Shown: positions 1 through 11,196 of the stretch, piece by piece
Numbering within the stretch: position 1 is the stretch's first letter
How the letters are laid out: each line of letters begins with the position of its first letter
From: Laburnicola sp. R22_1
Taxonomy: Eukaryota; Ascomycota; Dothideomycetes; Pleosporales; Didymosphaeriaceae
DNA: 64,000 nucleotides
Direction: 5' to 3'
Assembly (NCBI GenBank): GCA_014281115.1
Contig: JACONQ010000018.1
Coordinates: 1,302,001 to 1,366,000, forward strand
Program-made: the position numbers and the translations under genes
The notes under the pieces: generated by a model
What the model was told of the DNA's origin: nothing
Seen by the model: the letters and a program-made list of their open reading frames with translations, nothing else
Databases searched by the model: none

Positions 1-904
1 CACCTTCTTAACTATATAAGGTTCTAAGTATATATATAGTAGAATAAGCCTATTTATAAAAGAACTTTTACTTCTTAGTATAAAAAAAAGTAGATGGCTA
101 TTTTATATTCTATATACTCTCTATAGACATTTAAAACTAAACTTATATAGGTAGTAATTAATAATAACTAGTCCTTTTAAATAGTAAAGCAACTATTCTT
201 TTAACGCTTTCTCTATTTCCTTAGGCCTAACGCTACAATAACTAGCTAATATAAGTTCTACTAGATATTTCTAAATAAATTTAACGCTACTAAGGTAGCT
301 ATTCTTAGTAATATTAGTAGGACAACTAAACTCTCTATTTTACTTAACGCGTAATCTGCGGCTAATTACCTTAGCTTCTTAGCTATTAATAGTTACTATA
401 TTAATAATACTTAGTAGCTTAAGAAGAAGCTACTTAACTTTATACTAATACATAGTAGCTATATTAGAGTATTAATAGTATTAGAGGTACTATAGGCCCT
501 TAAGGATATAGAAACTGCGTAAAAGCTTCTAGCAATTATATATAATAATACTAGTAATAATAGCACTCTAGCTTAAAGCGTCTAGCATAAACTATTAAAG
601 AAGAATATTATCTAGAACTAAAAGAAAAACACAATTTTATATCTTGCTTATATTCTTAACTTTGTAGTTTAAAATATTATCTATTACTTTAAGTTAATAG
701 CGTATATTAATCTTAACTCTAAAAAGACGCTATAGCGGCAATATATAAATAAAATCCAGGCGTAGTTATTTATTCTAAATTTCCTTTTCAAGGTATATTA
801 GCTATTATTATAAAAAGTTATTATAGACTAACTAGTACGTAGCTCTATACTAGTTATATTACAATTAACTAGTTACTATAGCGATTTAAGCAATTTCATA
901 TAAT

Positions 905-1340
905 ATAGAGTAACACACTGCTAAAGAAGTAATTATCTATAATCTAAAATATCTAAAAGAGATAGAACTTTATATATAATATATGCGAGCATATACTAAA
1001 GCTTTAGGGAAATATTAATATATAGCTAGAGAAGAAGATTATAATAACAATAACTGGAAGATTAAACGCTTTTACTTATAGCGACACTATAAAGATAGAC
1101 TTTAAAGACTTTAAGAAACTTTAACTATTAGCCCTAGAATAGTTGTATCTTAAGTTAATTACCTCTATACTCTAAAAGTTTAAGGAGGCTATAAACTTTC
1201 TAAGTAAGAACTAAGAACTCTAGGTTCTATACATCTAGCTTATATATAACTAGCTCTTTAATTTCCTAAATAAAATAAATAATAAGCTTATTAAAAAGTT
1301 AAATAATATTAAATAGCTAGAAACTATATAGGCTGTAGCT
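905..1340 (+). pseudogene. RIP-decayed coding relic, unknown family
   Basis: One frame can be followed for about 145 codons if TAA and TAG are taken as former Gln codons. It is rich in Lys, Tyr, Leu and Gln with charged helical stretches (YLKEIELY, KALGKY, REEDYNNNNWK), and frame-breaking codons are otherwise absent. That makes it former coding sequence rather than random AT-rich DNA. I do not recognise the family. A transposon protein is the natural guess from the setting, but nothing diagnostic is visible. Both ends are arbitrary: the frame fades rather than ending in recognisable signals. Confidence 0.5.
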
Positions 1341-1496
1341 AAGATAGGATAAGAAAAGTTACGCAAGTATTACTTAAGAATAGGTAGAGAGAAGAGTTTC
1401 TTATTTAACTATATAATAATATTAGATCCTTTATAAAAGCTTACAGCATATAAGATATTATAATTATAGCTATTTATTATAGTTATATACTAATAG

Positions 1497-1680
1497 TGTT
1501 AAAGAAAAACGAGCTAAAATCTTAGATTTAGTAAGCAAATTAGATAAGATTGCTCTATATAAAAGGAAGCCAAAAGGCTAGACTATATATACGCTTATAA
1601 AAAAGAAGCAGGGCTAAAATAGTACTGCTTATATAATTATAGGCACGTAATCGCACCTAGTTAGAGCTTTATTTCTATAA
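1497..1680 (+). repeat. Dispersed repeat family R, copy 1
   Basis: A segment of about 184 bp nearly identical to 9910-10092 in the same orientation. It starts at TTAAAGAAAAAC and ends after TAATCGCACCTAGTTAGAGC and a T-rich tail. Differences are mostly C/T or G/A, as expected from independent RIP. The flanks do not match, so this is either the conserved part of an old element or a short element of its own. The two copies lie about 8.4 kb apart, too far for a simple LTR pair around the Copia relic, which is on the other strand. Confidence 0.65.
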
Positions 1681-2037
1681 CACACCCTCTAAATAGGCTA
1701 TCTAAGCAGCGCGCCTACTTACGTAATAAGGCTTAAAATAATCCTATCTCTAATTAGCTTACAAATTAAGTACCTAGCTAAGCAACTAATTAGTTACTAT
1801 AGCGCAATTTAAGCGTTTGTAGTTATATAAGCCTATAATTGCCCTGTATTAATAATAAAAAAATCTGCTTATCTATTTTCTATCTCTCTACTTAGTTCCT
1901 CTAGTTAAGTTTTTTATAGAAGTAAGTTAATTATTCCCATCTCCTATTTCTTACTTTAATAATTATAAACTACTAACTAGCACTTATAAAACGCACTAAT
2001 TAACGCGTCTATAAAGTTTTAAATAAAGCGTATTTAA

Positions 2038-2520
2038 AAGAAGCGCAAATAGAAGACTAAAAATATATAAGATTAGATTAATTAGCTCGCAATACGCCGC
2101 TTTAACCGCCTATTAAATAAGACTCCTAGTAAGGTTACTCCTAATCCCCTAAAGAAGAAAATATATAAGAAGAAGGCAAAAACCTAAAAGCATAATTAAT
2201 CCTAATTATCTAAGCGTTCTAAGCCTATTAAGAACCCTTCCTAATCTTATAAGAAGTCTTCGCAATTAAAGAATACTAATTAGAATCCCTCTAAAACTAC
2301 TTCTTTAAGCAGCGCTAAGTCTAAGAACAAGCCTAAAACTCCTAAAAATAAGAAGATTAAGAAAGATAAGCTTAGTTCAGCCTCTAATTAATCATATAGC
2401 CCTAAGTATTGGTATCTATATATTATATGCCTTAGATCTTATCTCTCTAGCAGCTTAGATAGTAGATATTTTAAAAATATATTAACTAAACGCTTAAATA
2501 CCTAATATTATTATTATGCG
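2038..2520 (+). pseudogene. RIP-decayed Lys/Pro/Ser-rich coding relic
   Basis: A continuous frame of about 150 codons with TAA/TAG at former Gln positions. The decoded stretch is very rich in Lys, Pro, Ser, Asn and Gln (runs such as KKKIYKKKAK and KNKPKTPKNKKIKKDK). That composition is typical of a basic disordered tail, such as the nucleic-acid-binding end of a transposon protein. It ends in a short hydrophobic and Ser-rich part near 2400-2520. No catalytic motif is visible. It lies on the opposite strand to the Copia polyprotein, so it belongs to another element or gene. Confidence 0.5.
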
Positions 2521-4349
2521 TCTAGATATATATATAAGCTATTATATAAAAACCTAATTATCTTGAGTAATTCTTCTTTACTAACATTTTTAAGGCCTAA
2601 AAAGCTTAAAGATAAGGCTTGTAGATTTATTTAGTATTAGGCACATAATACTTTAATATATAATTATATATATTTAGTTAATTATTTATTAATCTTTATA
2701 GTATTAATCTTCTTATATTAATCTTATTAAAAGCCTTAGAGAACGCCTAAAAATATATTTAAGTAAAAAGAAAATAAAGGAAGATAGTGCTCTATCTCCC
2801 ACTCTACTCTTAAATAAGGGTAATAATTACTAATCTTTCTTAGGAGGTCTTAGCACTTCTATCTAGGCTAAGGATATCCCAATAGGTCTAATTAATTTTA
2901 CTTAACTAGATCCTACTAAGCAAGCGCTTCTAACTTATAATACAAGTTATCCTATATTAGTACTTAATTATAATCTATCTAGTTAGAGTTCCTAGTATAG
3001 TGTTGCTTAGACTAGTTTAGCTATATAGGAAGGTTACATAATACTAAATTAGCTAATTAACTAATATTCTAATTAGCCTAGCCCTAAGGTTGTAATTAAC
3101 AAGCAATAGTCCGCTTAGATTCCTATTAGTAAAAATCTACTTTACCTATATTAAATTACTAAGGTATACTTAGTAAAGAATAAAATTACTAATAAAACTA
3201 GTAACTTCTTAAAGTGTAATACTAATACTTTTACTATAAGTAATCTTTATACTCTCTTAAATAGTATGTAATCTTTCTTAGTTAGGCTTATATAGTATAC
3301 TCCCTTAGAGGAGCTTACTATATATATCTTAAACTTAACTAGTTAGTCTAGTATATTAGCTTCTTAAATTAAGCAAAAATTAGGGATATCCTTAAGATAG
3401 AAGATTATTAATCTAACTAAGTCTATTACTCTTCTATAGGATAAGATTATTGCTAGTTAAAATGATTAGAGTTATTTAGTTAGTTCTAATTATAGTTCCT
3501 TGCTTAGCGGCTTCTTAGATATTAATCTTAAATAGCTAGTAGCTAATTATTAAGGCTCCTAAATAGTAAATACTAGTGCTCCCGCTAATAGTCTTTAAAG
3601 ATAACTTAAGCATTATGCTTTATCTAATAATTAGTAACTAGCTTAGACTTAATTTCCTACTTTAAAGCCACAGAATCTAGCAGGGCTATTTAGATTGCAT
3701 AGTACAAATTATTAGAATTATAGAAGTTAGCGCGCTTTATTGCTTAGTAATTAATCCCTTAGCCCTTTTAATTACTCTAGAACTACTAGTTTCGCTTACT
3801 AAAGTAGTAGATATAGCTCTTAAGTTGCTTATAAGTTCTCTTATCCCTACTATAGGAATTTTTCTAACACAGTACTAATTATTTAGACGCTCTAACTACT
3901 AGTTTTAATTTAGCTAATAATCTATTTATAAATACTACACTATTTATTAAGCAGCCCTAATTGTAGCCTATGCGCACTAACCCTAATAATAACGCTTACA
4001 TAGGTTTATAAAAAGAATCTTCTCCCTATTTAATAATAAAGAAGCTACTAAATCTAAATAGCGCTTCCTACTAAAGCTAGACTAATCTAGGCTAGTATAG
4101 GCCTAAGCATTACCTAGAGACTTATAATATCTTATTAACTTATTAGACTACTATAATTAGAAACTAGCATAAGCTCCTTAGTAAGTTGTTTAATCTTCTT
4201 TTAAAGAAGTAATTATTTAGATTTTCTTAGATTGCATATAATAGACGTTAGTCTACGCTTGTCTAGACTTATAATAGAATCTTATTTACTTAGGTCTACT
4301 AAATAGATAGTAGCTCTATAGAGCGTTAATTTGTAATTAGTTTATAACT

Positions 4350-7300
4350 TATACTTCCTTTAAAATAATTCTACTTATATCTTTAAGATTTAAAAGCTTT
4401 TTAAAGTAAGTAAACTACTATTAAGTAAGCGCTTTTGTAAGTCTGTCTACTAGCATATTACTTATTTTTAGGTAGGTAACTTTAAATAATCCTTTTGTAT
4501 GTTCTTAATATAGCCACATATTCTAGATATTAATATAGCGTAGACAAGTATTAATACACTTATTTTGCCTAATTACTAGTCTAATTATTTATTAATTATT
4601 ATAAAAAACATTTTACACATATCCTAAAGTAAGCTTAAGTTCCTTAAAAAATTGCTTTAGTGCTATTACTTCTTTACTTATATACTTAAGTGCGAGTAGC
4701 TTAGCTTTAGTAGTAGAAGTTGTGACTATACTTTAATAAGCAGCCTTTTAGAGTATTACTCTACTATAGAGTATAACTATATATTTATAAGATAATCTCT
4801 AAGTTTCTAAATTATCTATAAATAAAGTATTGCTGCAAATTATAAAATTAGGTCTATTATATTAGCTATACTAAATAGATTACTAGCGCATTCTCTAAAG
4901 ATATATAATTACTTAGTTAACTATAGCAAAATATTATTTGCTTAAATTTATTAGAAAGTGTAAGAGCTTTAAAATAGTAAATATAATATTAGGCCTAAGT
5001 ATAATTACTATATATAGTATTAATCTAACACATTCCTAGTAGCTCTTAATCTCCTACTTAGTTACTTTTTCTATATTCTTTACAAGCTCTTCTAATAAAA
5101 AGGCATTATTAGAAAGCTCCTACTATCTTTAAGATTAAATTTCTTTATAATCTTATTAATATAAGTATTATAAATAAGCGTAATTATTCTATTCTTACAA
5201 TTTTAGATTACTTAAATGCCTAGAAACTATTTAACTAGTCTATAGTTTTTAATCTTATATTTTGCTTTAATATAGCTTTAGAGCTTCTATAGCTCTACTT
5301 TATAAGCTTTATTAAAAATTGAAAGTATATTATTAATATAGAAGAGTACTAAGGTTTTGCAATCTTTGCTTATAAATAAGATTCTTCTTTTAAGGCTATA
5401 AGCCCTATAGATCTTAGTGATCCTAAGAACTCTTTATACTAGAGTAGTGCTAAGTCTCTTAATCTATATAGAGCTTAATTAAGGGACACGCACTTACTAA
5501 ATTACTTAAATCTATTTAGAAGCTTATAGATAACTAGATTATTAGCTATAATAAAAGCGTTTAAAAACGCTCCTACTATATTATAATAAATAATCTCTAG
5601 ATTGTATTCTACTATAATTACTATTATAGTTCTAAATAACTATACTGTGAGTGTTGCTGCGTAGGTTAACTATAGTAAGTCCTTAACCTAAAAATTATCT
5701 CTTATAACAATTTAAGCCTTATACTTTAGAAAGTACCGATTCTAATTAAACTTATAGGTCTAAATCTATTTTAATAGGAGCAGTTATCTAGCAGCTTATA
5801 CTTAATTAATTACTATCTAGATTCTTTTCTTCTTAAGTGTAGCAATCTTAGTATAGGAGGCTTGCTTAAACAGCTTTCTAAGTAGATAATTAGTAAGGTG
5901 TTTTTATAAGGTAGGCAGCTTTAGCAGCTTGTCTCTATATAAATAAGTAGAAGGTAATGCCTTTAGCATCTTTTTAAACATTGCTATAGCAACTATAGAA
6001 TTTATTATAGTATACTTTTAGTACTTCTTTTAGGCTCCCTATACTTCTAGGATATACGTGTATAAAAAATTATCTTAAAGATCTTTTATTATATATCTAG
6101 CAATTAGTGCATATATACCTAATTTACTCCCTAGCTAATTAGTAGTATTATTATATTAATTATAACCTTTTTATTTTTGAAAAAATAAATAGTTCTAAAT
6201 ACGTGTATCTATATTATTACCTTAGAGTTTTCTACTTAATCTTATAGATATTTAATCTTGCCTTTACCTTTAGCTTACTAGTAGGTTATCTACTTTCTTT
6301 AGCGCAGTTAAGCTTCTAGGGCTAGATTAAGAGGCAGCTATAGAGCTCTTAGGCTCTATACTTTAGAGAGAACGCTCTTTAAAATCTAATAGGCTAGCTT
6401 GCCTAGATTAGTATATACTCTAGTAGCTATTAGTCTTCCTATAATTCCTTAATTAATTATACTCTAAATTATTTAGCTCTAGTATCTATTTAGGGGTTGC
6501 AAGCTCTATATATTCGCTTTAAACTATACAAATTCTTAGCTACTTACTAGCTAAGCTTACTACCTATATATTAGTCCTATTAGCTACTTAATTGCTCGCC
6601 TAGCTAGCAATACTCTTAAATTACTAAATAGGAGCACTATTCTCTATTTGCTTAGTACTTGCTTACTTATTTAATATAGTAAGAAAATTAAGAATATCTA
6701 TAAACTCTTCTTCTAAATTATTAATCTCTCCCTTATATAAGACTTTAACAATCTTTACTACTTCTTTATAGAGTATGCCTTAATTAGCTTTACTCTTACA
6801 GAATAACATCTTATTAAATATAATGTTGCGCGTAGTAAATACCTAATTAAGTACTAGGATCTATATCTTATAGAGATTTAATACTCTATAACTAATAAGG
6901 TATTTAATATAGTCCCTACAGTTTACTTTAAATCCTTATTTATCCTACTCTACTACTTAATCCCTTTTTAAAGAATATGCTTAGTAGCTATAGGCGTAAA
7001 TTCCACTTTAATTAGGATAAAGATTAGCTGTCTGTGCTTATATTTAAGTAGGCTTATACTAATAGAAATACTATCTAAACTAATTTTTAAGCACTTTATT
7101 TAGTGCTTAAAAAGTATATAAAGCTATTAGGCTCTTACTATAGAGGTAAGTAGCTGCATTTATAATCTTAGACTATATTTTAGGTAGCAGATTTGCGCTT
7201 TCCCTTATTTTTATAGCCTTAGTAATAATTTCTTACCTTACTTACTTTGGTGCTCTATTTAGTTTGTGTGTATATAATAGGGTATAGCTAATCTTAATTC

Positions 7301-8640
7301 CTTATTTGTCTATATAGTTCTTATAGGCTAATTGTTCCCTTTAGAGAAAAGTAGCAGTATTATTATCCTAATAGATTATAACAATTTTAAGCTTATACTT
7401 ATTTTCTACCTATTAGTTAAACTTAGTTATTACTTGTATAATCTCTAGCAAAGATTTTAATATAAGGTTATTATTATAGATCTTTTCACTAAATTCTTTC
7501 TTAATTATTAAGCTTTATAGCTTTCTAAGCCGTCCTACTAGGAAGTTAAATAGATTCTAAAAAATACAATAGAATAGGCTTAAAGATTATTCCCTTAGGT
7601 ATTTAGAAATTCCTCTTATTATATGCGTTATAAAATAATACTAACAGTCCTTTCTCTAAGTGCTAAAAATACGCACGTTTTGCGCGTTCTAAACTAGAGC
7701 TTAAAGTGCTTATTAGCCTAAATAACCTAATTAAAGGTGCTGAAGTTTCTTAGTATCTACTCGCAAAAGATTATAGTATAATTATCTAATCGCTATAGCT
7801 AAAGAATAGTAGGAAAGAGGCTTATATTTAATAAAAGTAAGGTTATAGACACTATTTAGTTCTACTAAAATAATATTTTAAGCAAAAGTTCCTATACGCA
7901 ATAATCTCTCTAAATCTAGGTACTAAATTCCTACCTTTCTTAGACAAGCTTTAAAGATAATATTAATATAAAAGCCTTTAGTAACCTTAATATCCTTAAG
8001 TAAAAAATCTTTTATATACGCACTACACTTACTAGTAAGCACGCCCTTTATAAGTTAATCTCCTATTCCTAAAATTAGAAGAGCCTAAGTTCTAGCTTTA
8101 ACACTCTAGATTAAGCTCGCTTTCTTAAACAAGCTAGGTGTTAAAAGTAATTAATTATTAATAAGATAAACTATAGCTCCTCTATTAAGAATAGTACTTT
8201 GTGCAAGTAGGTAATTACTAGAATATATTATTAAATATACCCCTAAGCTCTCCTATAACTCCTTATTAAAGACTAACAGATTAATTAGAGCGCAAGCTAT
8301 TAATATAGGGTAAGTAGAAGTAGTTAAGCTCCTTGCTATAGGTATAGATTTCTAGCCTTTTATTTTAATCCTACTATAAAGCTCCTTCTATTATAGAGAT
8401 ACTAAATAATTATTAATACCCTTACACTCTTTCTTAGTAAAAGTAATTAGTAGCACTTCTTTAGGGCATTTATTAGTAATAGTAGTTTAAAGGCATTAGC
8501 AATTAAAACTATTCTATTTATACTCTCTAGGTCTGCAAAAGCACTTATTAGCCTTCTTATAAGCTTTTTTATTTAAGCCGCCGCCACCTTACTTCTTCTA
8601 ATTATTATTTTAACTAGTAATTATTACAAATACACCTAAT
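4350..8640 (-). mobile_element. Ty1/Copia retrotransposon relic (RIP-mutated)
   Basis: The minus strand can be read as a decayed Copia polyprotein in the order expected for Ty1/Copia. A Cys-rich knuckle-like segment with lysines lies near 8,500. The second half of an integrase lies near 7,100-7,500 (DNNTA, then YTHKLNRAP where plant and fungal elements read THQPNGAPER). The reverse transcriptase active-site box lies near 5,320, now Y-I-N-N where Y-V-D-D is expected. RNase H is near 4,620-4,800 (TTSTTKAKLLAL) and the conserved C-terminus (MLVDRLTKAL) near 4,400. The length of about 4.3 kb fits a full polyprotein. I could not find a convincing LTR pair. Frame breaks are RIP-type stops, so it cannot be active. 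Confidence 0.85.
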
Positions 8641-8679
8641 AACTTACTATTAGATGCTTAAAGCTAATACTTCTAAATA

Positions 8680-8812
8680 AGTATGTGGCGTTAAATTAAC
8701 TACCTAGAGGTAGCACGACAAAGGCTTTCATCTCAAATAACATAATAAAAAAAGCAGAGCCCCCTGCTTAGTAATCAAAAAGAGCGTAAAAAAGGTGATA
8801 ATAAAAAAAACT
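8680..8812 (+). repeat. Repeat family A, copy 1
   Basis: About 135 bp starting near AGTATGTGGCGTTAAATTAAC, followed by a CTACCTAGAGGTAG palindrome, AAAGGCTTT, and a core AGCAGAGCCCCCTGCTTAGTA. Three other copies lie at 11528-11657 (inverted), 14191-14270 (inverted, shorter) and 15565-15690 (direct). This copy keeps more CpA (TTTCATCTCAAATAACATAA) than the others and so is less RIP-mutated. It sits where the gag end of the Copia relic would be expected, so it may mark an insertion into that element. Confidence 0.75.
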
Positions 8813-9521
8813 AAATAAGTATAAATTAAACCTTTCTAATATTAGCAAGATCTATTACCTTAATACTAAGCAAAGCGTCTTATATAAGACGCTAGTTTAT
8901 TAATTAGGCCTATTCTAGTATAAGCTTAACTACTAGCATATCTAAAAAGTTATATATAGTAAGCTTACCTTCTATATTAAAAAGCTTAAAACTCTTAGCC
9001 TTATTAAAAAGGAGCTACTAATCTTAGTACTATATTGTAGGTATCTGCCTTCTATACGTAGCTTTCTTAAAGTGTGCTTAATATTAGATTTGTACTAGAT
9101 TCTTTATACTTACTTCTATTAGAGCTAGATCTTTCTAAAGCATCTTAATAAGCGCTTATAGGGAGGTCTTCTTTTAGTTATTTATTATAATTATAGCTAG
9201 TGCTAGTAGATCTTAGAATACTATAGTATAAACCTATACGGCAAGATTCTAAATTTTTATTACATTAATCTACTAGTCTTATACTTCTGCTTAATACTCT
9301 GCAATCTAAATATTATAGAGTTTAATCAAATTAGTATATGTTGTATTACTTATACTTATAGTTTTTTTAATAGTACAGAATAAGTTAGTTAGATTAGATC
9401 TTAATTAATAATTTTATTAGCGTTAGGATTAATAAGATGCTAGATCCCTTTAGACTAAGGATAAAATTAGGGCTAGATAAGCTAGAAAAGCTAGCTTACT
9501 TAGTTAGTAAAAAGCACCTTT

Positions 9522-9758
9522 ATAATAAAAATTACCAGTTATACTAGATAGTAGACTGTCTATTAACTGCCGTCGACGATGCTACCGTAAAGAAAGTCGA
9601 TAACAAAATCATTGTTATTTTGTGTATATTTTATTACTACCACTGTGTGCTAGGTACTGGGTTTTAGTGCCTTCTGTTTTACTCCTCTCTGTATATGGTG
9701 CGGACTCGACCTTGGTTAGAATCTCCACACGACGAAGATGTTTAATAATAAAAATTAC
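9522..9758. mobile_element. Low-RIP 209-bp insert with 14-bp direct repeats
   Basis: The sequence ATAATAAAAATTAC occurs at 9522-9535 and again at 9745-9758. The 209 bp between them (9536-9744) contrast with the surroundings: balanced GC, many CpA and TpG steps (CATTGTTATTTTGTG, CACTGTGTGCTAGG), a pyrimidine-rich stretch (TTCTGTTTTACTCCTCTCTG) and a GC-rich 3' third (GTGCGGACTCGACCTTGG). A flanking direct repeat of this length looks like a target-site duplication made by target-primed reverse transcription, as for SINE-type insertions. A solo LTR or a small DNA element is possible too. I cannot name a family. Confidence 0.5.
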
Positions 9759-9909
9759 AATATTAATTATTTTAATTATAGGTAAGATATAAGCATAGGA
9801 GAGAACTTAAAATAATTAGTAAGAAGTAATTAGAGTGTATAAATTAGAATTCTAATATATAAGTACGTAAGGAGAATTAGTCTACAATCTTAAAGTGCTA
9901 GGCTTATAA

Positions 9910-10092
9910 CTATTAAAGAAAAATAAGCTAGAATCTTAGATTTAGTAAGCAAATTAGATAAGATTACTCTATAAAAAAGGAAGCTAAAAGGCTAGACTAT
10001 ATATACGCTTACCAAAAAGGAGCAGGGCTAAAATAGTACTACTCACATAATTATAGGCATGTAATCGCACCTAGTTAGAGCCTTATTTTTGC
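9910..10092 (+). repeat. Dispersed repeat family R, copy 2
   Basis: This is the second copy of the repeat at 1497-1680. The two share long identical runs such as TCTTAGATTTAGTAAGCAAA and TAATCGCACCTAGTTAGAGC. Flanking sequence differs on both sides. The changes between the copies are mostly transitions. No coding sense was seen in it. Confidence 0.65.
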
Positions 10093-11025
10093 GACAAATA
10101 GTTATATAGAATAAAATATAGAAGACTTAGAACAAGTATATATACTACTAATAGTTCCTAGAGTACCTTAATCGCTATAATAGCCTAATAGCTAGGAACC
10201 CTACTTTAGTCTTAAATACTAACCTAAGATAGTTACAAGGTAGTAAATAGTTTTAAAAGCCTTCTTTGCTATCTAGTTTATAGTCTAGTAGCCTCTCTAT
10301 CTCTAGCTAAAGTTTAGCTATACTAGATATTAATTATAACTCTAGTCTAACTTATATAAAAAGAGAAATGTGTCTAAGTACTTCTATAGTTAAAAAGAGT
10401 AATAGGTTTAATATGCTAGCGTAGTAGAAAGTTTATTAAACATCTTACCCTAACTTATATAGGTTATAAATAATATTCTAGTAATATAGATTTTATAAGT
10501 AGGTGTTAAGCGCGTTTTTAATACTAGTAGGAATGTAATTAGAAATTAAAGGCACAATCTCGCTGCTTAAACAATTTAAAAGGTTATAATAGTTAAGTTT
10601 ATAATAGCTAATAAGCAATCTATAAAGTTATTAGATTCTAATATAGAAGAGAATACTTTAGAGAACACAGTGCTATTAGATAAAAGAAATAATTTATATA
10701 AGCTACTAGCTAATAGAAAGACTATTAAAACTATATAAAATTCTAAGGTTTTAGATAGCAAGCCACTAACTCCTTTCTACTAGGAGCAGCTACTGCAAAA
10801 GTAGTTAAGGCTTTAGCGCTACTATAGTATTAGCAATAATAAGATATAATAAATATACATATTATTAGCAAAATAGCATTAACTTTATTTTTACTTAGAT
10901 TTCTTTTCTTATATACCTTTAGAGAGTAACTAAAGTTACTAATCTTATTACTATTAATTTTATATAATATAAGTTACGCAACCTTAATAGGTACTCTAAT
11001 CTAACCTATATCTAGAAGTCTATAT

Positions 11026-11115
11026 AACCTAACCTAACCTATACCTAGGGTCTGTGCAACCTAACCTAACCTATACCTAGGGTCTATGCAACCCTAACCT
11101 AACTCTATACCTAAG
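11026..11115. repeat. 32-bp tandem array of telomere-like CCTAA units
   Basis: A unit of about 32 bp, made of AACCTAACCTAACCT followed by ATACCTAGGGTCTGTGC, is repeated at 11026-11057 and 11058-11089, then degenerates. CCTAACCTAACC is close to the reverse of the ascomycete telomere repeat TTAGGG. Similar material returns at 14655-14990 and 15150-15245. It is not a telomere: the array is short, imperfect and internal. Confidence 0.7.
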
Positions 11116-11196
11116 CTAGGTATCCCACACCTATTTACTAGCCTATACTAATAGTAAAAAACTATACTAGTTAGGGCTAGTTAGCTACTAATAAGC

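Noticed and set aside
10576..10761. 61-codon open frame in the RIP block (minus)
   Set aside because: It has no family features, low-complexity hydrophobic composition, and lies in non-coding decayed repeats.
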